This document shows, in pieces, positions 12,485 through 24,008 of a stretch of DNA of 64,000 nucleotides. The translations under genes and the position numbers were made by a program. The stretch spans positions 49,463,000-49,526,999 of the forward strand of contig NC_080079.1 of assembly GCF_949987535.1 (NCBI RefSeq), given 5' to 3'. Origin of the DNA: Balaenoptera acutorostrata. Lineage: Eukaryota; Chordata; Mammalia; Artiodactyla; Balaenopteridae. The notes under the pieces are model-generated. The model was not told the origin of the DNA, did no database searches, and saw only the letters and a list, made by a program, of their open reading frames with translations. Every line of letters begins with the position of its first letter. Within the stretch, counting starts at the first letter, position 1.

Positions 12485-12705
12485 CACAGGTTTTTGAAAT
12501 CTGACTATTTTGGGTTCAAATCCTAACTCATCTGTTATAGCTATGTGTCTTTGGGCAAATTATTTGAACTATCTGAGCCTCAGTTTCCTAATCTGTAAAA
12601 TGGGGATAATACTCCCCACTTCCCAGGGTGTGTGCATATGGAATCATATACTATGTGTATGTGATAAAAAGCCTTGACACACAGTTGACTGTCATTAAAG
12701 CAAGT
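12485..12705 (+). repeat. MIR SINE
   Basis: Contains the MIR core and tail text GGGCAAATTATTTGAACTA and CTCAGTTTCCTAATCTGTAA, then AAATGGGGATAATA. Confidence 0.85.
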
Positions 12706-13009
12706 GACTCCCAGTCCTGCTCCTCTGTAAGACCTCTCATCATCAATCATTCCCGTGCTCTTGAATGCAATTTCTGCCACTTTTGGAATTTTCCATGGGT
12801 TTGATCACCTTATCCACTTCCCAGCTGGGTGACCCTACCTGGTTCATTTAACCCCTCTGAGCTTTAATCATCTTCTTGGAAAAATAACAAAAAAGCATTG
12901 ACCTCACAGGGCTCTTATGAGAGACTAGTGAGACAAAACCAAAGAGAGCACATCTCTACAGGGTCATCGTGGGTGCTGTTTGGGTCCTCTGTCACTTTAG
13001 TCTGTAAAG

Positions 13010-13110
13010 GTACAAATATTCCATCATCCAATCAGTATGTATTTCGTGAGCATGTGTTCCGAGACACATCTTTTTCTGGGTGCTGGGGGTGCAACGTTGT
13101 GGCAGAAATT
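13010..13110 (-). repeat. L2 3'-end fragment, antisense
   Basis: Matches the complement of the L2 3' end in order (CATCATCCAATCAGTATGTA ... TTTCTGGGTGCTGGGGGTGC), diverged. Confidence 0.5.
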
Positions 13111-14163
13111 CTTGGATTTTTCACCCAAGAGACACATGCTCCCTTTTTCCTTGGTCTCAGGGCCCAAGTTTGTGCATATGTCAGGAAGCTGGTGCTCTGG
13201 AAAGATGGGCTTGTCTTTCTCTCCAGGGAGAAATTATGACTGATCAGAGCCAATCATCTTCATCCTCTCCACTTTGGGTTAGTGGTGGGCCCATGACTTC
13301 ATCTAGACAATCATATAAAAGGAGAAGTTGGCTAGGATTCTGAAAAAGTTTCCAAAGAGACCTGAAGGGATAAAGTCCTTTCTTTCCCTTCTGACCTGCT
13401 TGGGTCAGGATGTGAAGGCTGGAGCTGTAGCAGCCATTCTTCAGTGGGAAGAGAAGAGAAGAAATCCCAAGGCATTCCTGCATTCAGAGGTCAGTGGAAG
13501 GAGGGTAGCAGGCACGGAGACTGAGCAAAGTATGAAGAAAGTCAGAGGAATTCATTCTGGAATCCAAAGGAATAAATCATTTTAAGGAAGTGGGGCTGAC
13601 CCAGTACTGTTTCAGATGAAGTAAAATGAGCACTGAGACCTGACCTTGGGCTTAGCAGTCTGAAAAATCGCCTTTTCAGGGCTCCTGGGGGAAAAGCCTG
13701 ATTGGAGAAGGTTGAGGAGAGGAGAGGTGAGGAAACAGATTGAGGAGAGCAGAGAGGTGGGTAGATTTGATGTTAGGACCATGAAGGGGGTCTCCTTGGG
13801 CGGAGTCTCGTTTCTCAGTAGAGCTTGAGGTTATCAGCTGAGCGTAGGGAGAGAGGAAAAGGCTTGCCTGTATCCTGGGAGAGTTGAGGGCAACTCAACT
13901 AAGGAAACGTAATGAGATTATCGAGAAGTGTGAGAGCCACTTGAGATGTGTGGCCATGAGTGTTGACTAAGACCAGTTAGCATGGGTTTATGCAATTCTT
14001 CAAGCTGGTTCAGCTGCATGGACATAGGGGTACAGGAGGTGGAAAACTGAATTTTACCCAGGATGGGGGCTTCCCAGTTAAGTATGAGAGAGGCGGCGGG
14101 GTTGGGGGGGATGTGGTGTATGCAACAGCAGCAGACACATAGTGCTTACCGTGCTAGACAGTG
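13111..14163. other. Intergenic stretch, unassigned
   Basis: No gene recognised. The part at about 13180-13440 resembles an old dispersed repeat that I could not name. Confidence 0.4.
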
Positions 14164-14385
14164 GTCTAATTTTTCTAGGCCCTTTACTCATGTTAACTTG
14201 CTTCACTCTCAAACAGACCTATGAGTAGGTACTATTATCTCCATTTTACAGATGAGGAGACACAGCACAGAGAGGGTCAGGAACTTGCTAAGGTAGCAAA
14301 GCCAGTATGTGGTAGAGCCAGGATTTGAACCCAGGTGGTCTTGGCTCAATAATCTTACTCTTAACCACTGTGCTGTGTTGTAGCT
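14164..14385 (-). repeat. MIR SINE, antisense
   Basis: CCATTTTACAGATGAGGAGA, AGGATTTGAACCCAGGTGGT and TTAACCACTGTGCTG are the usual MIR minus-strand landmarks. Confidence 0.88.
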
Positions 14386-14914
14386 CTCCCTCCCACGTAC
14401 ATGCAGGTGACTGATTTTAGTGATGGGCTATACTAATGGAGATGATGTGACAACATGCAATGGCTCAGGCAACATATATTGTTTTCTTTCCTACTTAACA
14501 CTCCAGGGAAAATGTTCTAGGTGGGTGGAAGTTGGGGTCCCAGCCTGAAGGCCAGGGCACCTGGAACAAAGCCCAGAAGAGGGACACAGAGGCTGGTCAG
14601 TATGAACCCTTGGCCCATGGACTTCTCACCCACTGGGGAGAGGTGCCTTCAGAGGAAGGTGGAGTGGGTCTTCTTGCCTGAGTGGGGGGCTTCTGAGGAG
14701 TGAATAGGTGATAGCAGAAGGGTAGCTGGGCATCTCGTCGTGTGTCTCAAAGAGGCTTAGGATTTGGAGGGAGGAGGTAAGACAGGTGGTTAGAGGAGCA
14801 AGGAAGATGCCTCCTGGACCCTATGGAGGCAGCCAGGTGAGTCAAGGCTACAGGAGGTAGATTCCGGCTAGGGGTTTGGGGATGGACAGAGCTGCACATC
14901 CTTTGCATAATCAC
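14386..14914. other. Intergenic stretch, nothing recognised
   Basis: No gene or repeat identified by eye. Confidence 0.45.
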
Positions 14915-15450
14915 CACCTCAAGCAAGATGCAGAACTATTCCATCACTCCAAATATCTCCCTCATGCTATCCCTTTATAATCACTTGTCCCCATACCAAA
15001 CCTCTAGCAACCACTAATCTGATTTCCATCTCTATAATTTTGTCATTTCAAGAATGCCGTATATATAGAATCATACTATATGTGACTATTTGCAGTTGGC
15101 TTTTCCCACTCAGAATAATGCCCTTGAGATCCATTCGCGTGTTGCTTGTACCCATGGTTCATTCATTTTTACTGCTGGGTAGGATGCTATGGACCACAGT
15201 TTGTTGAACCATTTACATACTGTAGAACATTTTGGTTGTTAACAGTTTCTGACTGTTGTAAATAAACTCAACAAATAATCATGTACAAGTTTCTGTGTGG
15301 ACAGAAGTTTTAATTTCTCTAGGATAAATGCCCAGGGGTTCAGTTACTGGCAAAGATATGTTTCGTTTTTTTAAGAAACTGCCAAACTGTTTTCCAGGGT
15401 GGCTGTGCCATTATTATAGTCTCAGCAGCAATGTATGAGGGGTCCTGGAT
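14915..15450 (-). repeat. L1M 3' UTR fragment, antisense
   Basis: Runs through CTCTAGCAACCACTAATCTG, ATTTTGGTTGTTAACAGTTT and AAACTGCCAAACTGTTTTCC, the typical complement of the old L1 3' end. Confidence 0.8.
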
Positions 15451-16360
15451 TCTGTTTAGAATAATACAACTTTATTATTTTAAATTTAATTAATTTGCAA
15501 TTTATGACAATTTAAACATTGGACATAGCCTTGGTATAAAGCATAAGAGGTATAACTGGGAATCGGTTTTAGTGTTGAATTCTACTTGATTTTATACCCT
15601 GCTTTCAAGAACTGTAGGTAAATATGGTTTAACATGGTTCTTGAAAGTAAAACATTTGAATTTTTAAAGATATGCCAATTCAAAAATTTCAATACTGAAT
15701 TAGGATTTTTCCTTGCTTTAATGTGAATGAATGAAATCTTAATAGAGATAGTTGTAGGAGGAGATTACTGCTGAGTGCTTACATTGGTAACAAAAAAGGT
15801 GAATGCGGTGGTGACTTTAAGCAGACCAGCCGGTGCCTGGGCATCCGTGATTTAGTGCTGCTCTCTGCCCTACCGTGAACCAGCCTCATGACCAGAGCAG
15901 TTCACGTTCTCCTTCTGGACTTCGGTTTCTTCAGATGTACGTGGTTGACCCGAATAAATTACTAAATAAAAACGACCTGGGACTAGCTAAAATGCCGATG
16001 CCCCTGGCTCTCCCCCCTGGGGCGGTGTTGGGAAATTTACGTTTCATCAAGTTCCAGTTTAAATCTGATGAGTTGACAAACTTGGGAGAAGCAACACAAG
16101 ATGGTTGCAAATATAGTAACGTGCTTTACTAGCTAGTGTGGAATGCAAGTAGCCTTAAGCAGGAAAAAGATAAATTTTGTAAAACATTATATAATGTTTA
16201 TTAGTTTTTTTTAAAAGCAATAAAACACAAAGGGGTACAAGGGGAAAAAACCCAGAAATGGAGAATAATTTCCCTGAATAAGTCATAATTAATGACTAAA
16301 TAATAACAACTCAAAAACTCTCCCCAAAGCAACCACTGTTAAAGTTTCTAGTGATTCCTT
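15451..16360. other. Intergenic stretch with an unassigned 85-codon open frame
   Basis: An open frame at 15875-16132 (+) starts MNQPHDQSSS and ends KYSNVLY. I see no domain and no support for expression. The remainder is AT-rich. Confidence 0.35.
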
Positions 16361-16367
16361 CTAGATA

Positions 16368-16530
16368 AAGAGTATATGTATAATATGTATAATAAAATAT
16401 ATAATATGTAGATTATATATTCTACATATTCTATATATATTATATAGAATATAGAATATAGAATATAGAATATGTATAATAAAAGGTATATGATATAATA
16501 ATATATATTTTATGTTTATACATATTATGC
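16368..16530. repeat. AT-rich satellite-like tract with 7-bp AGAATAT repeats
   Basis: Four to five tandem ATAGAAT units occur at 16443-16473, preceded by a near-complementary TATTCTACATATTCTATATA arm, so the tract can fold on itself. Confidence 0.75.
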
Positions 16531-16569
16531 ATATATTTACACTAAGAGGAATCATACAGGCCTATTCCA

Positions 16570-16930
16570 CACTTTTTGTTTTTTAAAAGATCTTCTTGGC
16601 AAGTGTTGAATGCCAGCAAACACAGACCTACCTGCCTCCTTTGCATTGCTGTGTAGTTGGTTTTCCACTGTGTGTGAACTACAATTTATTTATCTGTCCG
16701 CTATTGATGGACACTTTGGTGGCTTTTAGTTTTTCACTATTACAAAAAATATTGCACTATTTTATTTGCCTGAGTGAACTTTTGCAAAACTTCTCATGGG
16801 ATCAGTTCCTCGCAGCTGGGTTTGCAAATGACATGTGCATTTACAGTTTTAATGAGTATCACCAGATGCCCCGCTGAGAGGTTGCGCTAACCTACATTCC
16901 CACTTCCGGCATACGGGGCTGCTCACCAGC
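16570..16930 (-). repeat. Old L1/HAL1-type 3' fragment, antisense
   Basis: CTGTCCGCTATTGATGGACA, the TTTTGCAAAACTTCTC region and a TACATTCCCACTTCC ending follow the antisense L1 3' end order. Confidence 0.6.
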
Positions 16931-17204
16931 CATGCCCTCACCAAGCCCTGGGTTTCAAAAAATTATTTTATTTTTTGGTTAATATATGAAGTAAAATGCA
17001 TTCTTTCTCTTTTTAAAAAGTCTCTCCATTTTGAAACTGCCTTTGATTTAAAGGGCTCCGAAGATCTGTTCTTTTACCCCTACCTTTACAGAGCTATGAT
17101 CACTCTAATTTTTGCTTTTCCCTCTCTCTGCTGGCTCCTTTTTGAACCTAAGTACCAGAGAGTGTGAGAATTCCTTTTCCCTTTTCTCCAACCACAGTGC
17201 TCCT

Positions 17205-17360
17205 TTAAAAAAAACCAAAAAGAACATTTTATTGAGGGCTGATTGACATACAAAGAGCAGTATATATTTAATTTATACAACTGGAAGAGTATGGAGATCA
17301 TTATACACCCGTGCAACTATCACCACAATCTATGCCATAAACATATCCATCATCTCCAAA
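17205..17360 (-). repeat. L1M fragment, antisense
   Basis: TTTATTGAGGGCTGATTGAC ... CTATCACCACAATCTATGCC is the complement of an old L1 3' UTR block. Confidence 0.7.
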
Positions 17361-17983
17361 AGTTTCCTCCTGTCCCATTGTTATTATTATCATTATTATT
17401 ATGTGGGCATAATAATAAGTGATGATCACAATCACATTTCTCTTGCCTTCCCACTGGCAGCTCCAGGCCATTATTTCTCATTATGTTCTTGCACATTTCT
17501 CTGTCCTTTCGTGCAGGTCCAAAGGTCATGGAGAACAGTGGAGTTAATTAAACGAAGGCTCAGCTCTTGGCCAGCCCCCTGGTTCCTTGCAGGGCTCTTT
17601 CTTTTGATTGCACCAGGAGATAAAGTGACATCGTTGTCAAAGCCCTGGCTGAGCTGCAATCCCATTGCCTTCAGTGGCACCTAATCCAGTTGAGCTCTTG
17701 CAGGCTCTCTCGGATCACTGGCTTTGAGGACTCAGGCTGCTGGGGTGGCTCTGCCTGCTAACAGGCCAGAGGCTGCACAGGGCTCAGGGCACGAGAGCAA
17801 GCTGCAGAAAAGAGAAGGGCCCTTGTTGACTCACTTGCTGGGCCGCCAAGAGCTTAGTAACAAACAGTAATCAAAGGCAGCAGTACAGGCGACAGAGGCA
17901 GCTCAGCTGAGAGACGAGACCCCCGCTCCTGTTGGAAAGTGGTCCATGATGAAGGCCTAGACCAGGTCACGGAGACTTTTTGG
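17361..17983 (+). promoter_or_regulatory. FRMPD2: Probable FRMPD2 promoter and 5' untranslated region
   Basis: This repeat-poor, moderately GC-rich block lies directly upstream of the initiator ATG and between old L1/MIR pieces, which is why I infer a promoter. Visible motifs are a perfect AP-1 core TGACTCA at 17827-17833 and GTTAATTAAAC at 17543-17553, a partial HNF1-like palindrome. There is no TATA box near the ATG and no strong CpG island, so tissue-restricted rather than housekeeping expression is plausible. The transcription start is not visible. A tiny upstream ORF sits at 17946-17960. Confidence 0.4.
17946..17960 (+). other. Upstream ORF (MMKA stop) ahead of the FRMPD2 start
   Basis: Two consecutive ATG codons are followed by AAG, GCC and TAG. 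The stop is 23 bases before the main ATG and in a different frame. It can matter only if transcription starts upstream of 17946, which is likely but not shown. Confidence 0.45.
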
Positions 17984-18008
17984 ATGCTGCCTTTGACACA
18001 GGACGCAG
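17984..18008 (+). CDS. FRMPD2: FRMPD2 coding exon 1 (initiator ATG, residues 1-9)
   Basis: This gives eight codons plus one base, reading MLPLTQDA, followed by the donor GTACTC at 18009. The first base of codon 9 is here, and exon 2 supplies the other two to make Gly. The short leader matches the human start (M-x-PLT-x-DAG). Phase 1 fits exon 2 exactly even though they are about 26 kb apart, which is the main support for so small an exon. The 5' untranslated start is not determinable; the exon probably extends upstream into the 17.88-17.98 kb stretch. A frame extension upstream begins only with GTG and is not used as the start. Confidence 0.82.
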
Positions 18009-18237
18009 GTACTCCTTGTCATCCTTCACTTTTCTCCTATCAAACTGGATCAAGGGAAGGGCAAACCCATTCACTGGATCTGGGTATTGGGAATAAGGAT
18101 AACTCAGCTGGGCTAGGTCTTGTGTTAAAGGCTCTTTGCAGTGTTGTTTGGAGTATTATGCGTTCCAGGCTACTGGCAGGGACTGATTCAGACAGCGCAT
18201 TTGTTTTTAATGAGTAAAGAATGGGCTCAACGGAGAA

Positions 18238-18475
18238 AACTTGGACTTTAGAGTCAGACCAACCCTTGTTTGAATCACTGCTTTGCTATTCAACATCTGT
18301 TCAAACTCATACAAATGCTTTACTTTTCCTGAGACTCAGTTTCCTCACCTGTTAAATGGGATAATAGTACACACATTGCAGCAATGTTGAAGATACATGA
18401 GGTGACATATGAAAGGCACTTAGCATATGCTTGGAGCATAAGAGTAGCCCAATAAATGACAGCAGTCACTGTCTT
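18238..18475 (+). repeat. MIR SINE
   Basis: TTTAGAGTCAGACC, CTCAGTTTCCTCACCTGTTA, GGCACTTAGCATATG and the closing CCAATAAATGACAG follow MIR order. Confidence 0.88.
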
Positions 18476-18777
18476 TCAGGAATGAGTGTTTTGGTTATTC
18501 CTTACAGGAGGTCAGTGGTTTAAGATAAAGAGTCTCAAGCCATATCTAGTTGACTTCCAGAAAACAATGAAAAAAAGAAAAAAATGTCAATGATTCATCT
18601 AGTTTTATATATATGCTTAAAGGAAAGAAAAAGCTCAGTTGAGTTTTTTTGACACTTTAAACAGCCTTTTTTTTTTAAAGCAGTAATTGAATTCAGAGAT
18701 GAATATCTGCTGGCTAAATCCTATGATTTTCTATTGGCTATTAGCTGAAACTAATCAATTAGTTTATCAATTCAAGA

Positions 18778-19330
18778 AGCACTTACTAGGTGTCTCCTGA
18801 GTGCCAGGCCAGGTTCTAGGTGTTGGGGACACCTCTCTCTGCTCACAGGATCTTCCAGGTGAGTGGGGGAGCCAGCGAGGTGAACCTGCACAGCAGCTTG
18901 TGGTGGTAGCAAGTGTTGGAGTGGCGCAGGCTCCTGGAAGAGGTGCTGTCTGAGCACTGTTCGAATGCTAGGGGGGAACTAGTGAGTGATGGGAGGGGAG
19001 GAGTTGGGGAAAGGCATCCTAGGCAAAGTAAAGCACGTGCAAAGGCCCAGTGGCATGAATAAGTAAAACACATTCTAGGAACATCTGACAGTCTGGAATA
19101 ACTTGAGTGAAGTATGAGTGTTGGGCATCTGATAAGAGAGGAGTTTGCAGAGGTGAACAGAGCAGATCAAGGAAGGCCTTCTATAGCTTGTCTTTTGTTC
19201 AGAAGGTCCTGCAGAGCCACTGATAATTTTAATGAGGGGGATGTCATGATTGCATTTAAATATCAGAAAGATTATTCTGGTAGTAATATGGGTATAGGAT
19301 TGGAGAGAGTGAGCCTGGAATAATGATGGA
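18778..19330 (-). repeat. L2 fragments, antisense
   Basis: CACTTACTAGGTGTCTCCTG and GTTCTAGGTGTTGGGGACA, then AAGGCCCAGTGGCATGAAT and AAAGATTATTCTGGTAG, are complement-L2 landmarks. Diverged and gapped. Confidence 0.55.
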
Positions 19331-19889
19331 TGGCCTAATTTAAGGAAACGATAGTGGGGATGTTGAGAACCTCCAAGCAAATGCTGCCAACACTGTGAAA
19401 AAAACCAAACATGCATAGATATATACATAAGTTTGTTATAAACATTATTGATGTGAAGGATGTGTATTGCACAATTTACAAGCAATAAAGTATACGATAT
19501 TCTTTATTGCCAATGCTGTATAGCCAACTGATTCACATGGAATGTATTCATTGAGTTTTGGTGAACTCTTGTATCCTTAGTCAGCCTATGTTTGCAATTG
19601 ACCAATGAGCATAGTTCCAACACTGACTGATATTTTTGTTTACGTTGCCAAGGAAGAAGGAAGTTAAGCAATGAAGGTGAATGTGTTAACTCCACTCATT
19701 TGTCAATGACATGAGTGATTTTTGTGCTGAATTGGACAATAGTTTTTTAATTCTGGAAGAACATTTCCTCAAATTTTGTTCTATTTACAATGTAATAACT
19801 GCAGACATGACACACTTTTAGCTTTAATCTGCATTGTTAACATTTTCTTTATCATTTTCTTAAGTCTTTTTGACTGAAAAAAAAAGAAG

Positions 19890-20345
19890 CACAGCCTAAA
19901 AGTTGAGAATTATGTTTTATTTGAGGACATTACTGAGGACTGTAGCCTGGGAAGGCAGCCTCTCAGATCGCTCTGAGGGACTGTTCCAAAGAGGTAAAGG
20001 AGGAGCCAGTATACATAGGAGTTTTTGCTGAAAAGAGAAAAAAAACACACACACATGTAGTTGAACATCAAAAGATTACTGCTAAACACAAAAAACAGAC
20101 ATCTCAAGTAAATGATTTTAGTGCCTTTCTGTGTATGGGAAGATGCAAGAGTCTGGGCTCATAGAAATTATTCCTTTGATATGCATCTTAACTATCTTGG
20201 GCCAGTATCCTGTTTTTCTCTGTCCTGAATTCCCCTCTGTGGGGCCCACCATCGGGGTGGCGGCAGTGGCAGGCAACATTCACTGTTTACTGGAGTTTTT
20301 TTTTTTTTGTCCACAGTCTAGACAATCAACAAAACAACAAACCAA
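19890..20345 (-). mobile_element. Artiodactyl-type endogenous retroviral LTR, probably solo
   Basis: GAATTATGTTTTATTTGAGG, GGCAGCCTCTCAGATCGCTC, TGGGAAGATGCAAGAGTCTG and ATCTTGGGCCAGTATCCTG form a block I recognise as an LTR common in artiodactyl genomes. Orientation is judged from the complementary poly-A signal. No flanking internal region is seen. Confidence 0.5.
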
Positions 20346-21806
20346 GCCCTGATTTGTAGCTTTTTCCAATTTCTTTGGTGTAAATACTCCCACTATGGCC
20401 ACTTCTAAGCTCCCAATGTGATATCTCTGAACATAAAGTTGGAAGTGATACGCACCAGTACACCATTGTATCAGTATATAATTTCTACCATATACATGGA
20501 ATTGATTTAAATAAGCTCAAGAGCATAGACAACATAATATATATAGTAATATAATCAGGAAGTAGTGAGTTTGAGTATATTATCAATATAATTTATTTAA
20601 TTAGAAGTTTCTATAAATTAATTTTTGTAATAGCTATGTTTAACAACCAGCTTGCAAAATTTCTGGAGATTTAATAATTGGTTCTTACCAGTCAGTAGGA
20701 ACCTTCTTTAGCACATCACAGGATCCAAGAAAGTTTTAAAGAAGCAGAATCCATGGGGATAGGAATATGATTAGTGGGGATGGGAGAAGGGGAGACAAAG
20801 AAAGGAATTAAGAAGAATACCTGTTTCTCTCTATGGACAAATATATCACTCATCAAGATAGGAAATACAGGAATGGATTCAGGTGTGCAAGTCAATGCTG
20901 GGCTCTTTGAAAAGACCAGTATGGAAAGATGACTATGATTTAAAGACAAAACAGAGAAGGATGAGGGAAGTTTGCAACCTTCAAGAGATGTCCCTGGACT
21001 TCTTCTGATGCCTGCAGACATTGTGCTCACTCCCCTGGTGGGATCCTATTCTTTGAACTCCCAGCATCTAAACCCCTAGGTCTGGCTCATCAACACTCAA
21101 TGGAATTTATTTTGGCTAAGTCATTGTGCATTAATCCTTTTATTTTTAAAATAATGTTTACTTTGCCCTGCTATAAAATGAATGCAATGCTACTCTCTAC
21201 AAAGTGTTTTTAGCCTAAAACTATCTGGAAAGCAACGTAAACCTTCCCAGAGAGACTCTTGGGTGCTGTCCCTTGCCCATCCTGCCTCTTCATCAGTCTT
21301 GCTCATTGGACTTGAGGTTATGGAGGAAGGAGAGGGCTGGTTCAGAAGGACCTGCTGAACTAAGGAAGTGCTCTTGGTGGGCCAGAGAAGTGTGGGCAGG
21401 GCACACAGCATGTATGGGAGCATGAATGAAAACAGCCCTGGTGACCATTTCTCCCCCTCTCAATCCCCCTAGTCTCTGGCCCTGGTCATTGCCCCTGCCT
21501 CACCCCCTTCATCCCCTTTTGCAGGTCCCTTCCACCCACAGCTTTTGACTTCAGGCCATATAAGCCCACCTGACACTGGGCAGCCCATCCTGGTGTATGG
21601 CCTCGGCTCATCCTCTGATAAGTCCTCCACCAAATTCCTCCCCTTTGATCTAAGAGAGTAATTACCCAAGTTCCCTGGAACATTGAGAAGCCCTAGTTAG
21701 GGGTTTCCTTGGTTACTTAACACTGCAATTCCACATCCAATTTAGTTGGCTGAAGCCATTGCCTGCCTGCCACTGGTTCTTCCAAACAAGCTGATGGAAC
21801 CTAGAG

Positions 21807-21976
21807 CAGGGCTCTGTAGCTTGTAATGTTCTGTGAACCACCCAGTGATCTTCAGTGATCTTGTTAAAATGCAGATTCTGACTCAGGAGGCTTGGGGAGG
21901 GCCTGAGTCTATTTCTAACAAGCTCCCCACTGATGCCAATGTGGCTAGTCTGAGGGACTGCACTTTGAGTAGCAAG
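21807..21976 (+). mobile_element. MER5A-like non-autonomous hAT element
   Basis: TTGTTAAAATGCAGATTCTG, the GAGGGCCTGAGTCTATTTCT region, AACAAGCTCCCCACTGATGC and CTGCACTTTGAG are in the order of the roughly 190-bp MER5A element. The termini are eroded and no convincing 8-bp duplication is seen. Confidence 0.7.
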
Positions 21977-22084
21977 TACAGCCTAGGCCAACTCCCGACT
22001 GATGAAGCCACTTCTGTTCCTAAGTCCTAGTTTTGTGAGTTTGTCCCTACCCTATCCCCTGCCCTCAGCATATACTCAACTGTT

Positions 22085-22240
22085 AATAATATAAATAGCT
22101 AGCATTTATTGAGAAGCTACTATGTGTCAGACACAATAACCGATGTTAACATCAGTAAAGAGAAAAATAAGTTTGCCCAAGGTAGACGAGGGTCAATCCA
22201 ACTCTGACTTTAGAACCTGCTCTCTCAGCCACTATGCTTT
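22085..22240 (-). repeat. MIR SINE fragment, antisense
   Basis: AGCTAGCATTTATTGAGAAG, CTACTATGTGTCAGACAC and TGCCCAAGG-type text. Confidence 0.7.
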
Positions 22241-22829
22241 GCTTTCCTCATTTTCCTTCTGCGCTTTTTGGCCCAGAGGTCGGTGTTTGCAGTTGCTCTC
22301 CTCCCAGACCTCTTCTCCCTGAGACTGGCTAACTCCCCTTCCCCGGACTTGGTCTTCATTTTATTCTTGGTCACTGGCAACTCTATTGCTGATTGCCCTT
22401 ATTTTTCTTGCCTTGGTTGTAGACTTCCTGCTCCTTATATTTCCTTGAGTTGAAATGGTTGTAATAGCCTAATGTCATTAGAAATAGAGTAGGTAGTGAA
22501 AAAAGTCAGGAAGGAGACCTGTAGAATGGTGGAAAAGGATCAGTTCATGGGGGGCTGGTGCCAGTTAAGAAGATTTTGAGGCTAAGCCATCAGAACTTAC
22601 TCTTCCATAGATTAAAAAGGTATAAAAAAGTGTTTGGCTACGTAGGAAATGTGTTGGACATTAAAAAGAAAAGTATCATCTAAGCATTTCGTTTATTTCC
22701 TGTATCCGTATCTGTGTGATGCTGGTCAGAGTACAGGCTGCTCCCACTTAGTCATTCATTGATTTACTCAGTCATTCAGCCTATGCGGAAGAAGGAGCTT
22801 CAAGTGGGAGTGTCCCCACGCAGCCCGTG

Positions 22830-23480
22830 GGAAGGGCAGGAGGTGAGAGGAGGGTGGTGCATCTTCAGATGCACCTTTCTAGATGCAGCCTTTCTAGAAA
22901 GGCTATGGAGGCAAGGGGAAGTGGTTGGAGATTAGTTTGGGGCAGGGGTGGGGTAGGGTGGGGTGGACCAGAGGTCCTGCAAGCCTTGGTCAGGAGTTTG
23001 GAACCTGAAATGATCCTATGGAGACTAGAAAGCTGCTGAAGATTTTAATGCGGAGGAGTAGCAGGGTCAGATTTGTGTTTTAGGAAGAGGTCTCCACAGA
23101 ATGGAGAATGGATTGGGGCAGTGGTAAGCGGAAACCATTTGGGAGAATATAGTTGTCATTTTGGTGGGAGATGCTGGTAGCTTAGGCCAGGCCTGTGCAG
23201 TGGGGCTGGGGAGAAATGGATGCATTTGAGAGAGGTTTTGGAGGTAATGATTAAGAGGATGGGGAGTTGAGGGACAGGAGAGAAGAGTGATGCTTGAAGG
23301 TTTGGCTTGAGTAGCTGGGTAGGTGGTCATGCCATTTGTTTGGATAGGGAGTTGGAGGAGGAGGCGTTGGGGGGAAGATGATTTCAGTCTTGAGCATCCG
23401 AGTGGGATTGTCTAGTAGGCAGCTGGGAGCACCAAAAAGGAGCTCAGGAGAGAAGTCTGAACTGGAGGCACGACTGGAAG
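22830..23480 (-). repeat. L2 LINE fragment, antisense
   Basis: GTCAGATTTGTGTTTTAGGA, AATGGAGAATGGATTGGGGC, then TGGCTTGAGTAGCTGGGTAG and GGGATTGTCTAGTAGGCAGC run in the complement-L2 order. No ORF is left. Confidence 0.65.
22939..22966 (+). other. G-quadruplex-type G-run cluster
   Basis: Five runs of three to four G are separated by loops of one or two bases (GGGGCAGGGGTGGGGTAGGG then TGGGG). It lies on the coding strand of intron 1. Confidence 0.7.
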
Positions 23481-23980
23481 TGGTGAGTTGACAGTTGGTA
23501 ACTTTAAAGTATGTAGAGTGATTTGAGGAGAGAGGCCAGGGCAGGAAGGACCCTGAGGCCCACTGGCATTCGGTATTTCATATATTCATTGTTACACATA
23601 ACGCCATGGCAAATCTCTTTGAGTATATACATGTCAATTATATTCTTAGTGTAAATTCCCAGAAGAGGAGTAACTTGCCAAGAGAGATGGACATCCCCTG
23701 GCTCCTGAGAGGTATTGCCAGATTGCTTCATAAATCAGCAGTCTCAGGTCAGGTCTCTGGGAGGAACAGTTTCATTGCAACCTCACAAGCACTGAGTGTG
23801 CTCAGCACTGAAGCCAACTTGATAGATGAAAAATGGGCCTCCTGACTGTTTCCATTTGAGTCTCCTTGATTACCTGTAGGGATGGGCAGTGTTCTGTATG
23901 CTTTAATAATGAGTTGCAGTTTCTTTTATGATTTTTCTTAATCTCACTTCTGCTTATCTCTTGGTATTGGGAACCACAGA

Positions 23981-24008
23981 TTTCTCTTTCTCTCTCTCTC
24001 TCTCTCTC
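23981..24008. repeat. (TC)n microsatellite
   Basis: A TTTCTCTTTC lead is followed by uninterrupted TC units. Confidence 0.9.

Noticed and set aside
15875..16132. An 85-codon sense frame upstream of FRMPD2.
   Set aside because: Looked at as a possible small gene or retrocopy, but I recognise no family, and no poly-A tail directly flanks it.
17939..17983. Extending FRMPD2 upstream in frame to a GTG codon.
   Set aside because: GTG starts are not normal in mammals and the ATG at 17984 matches the known human N-terminus.
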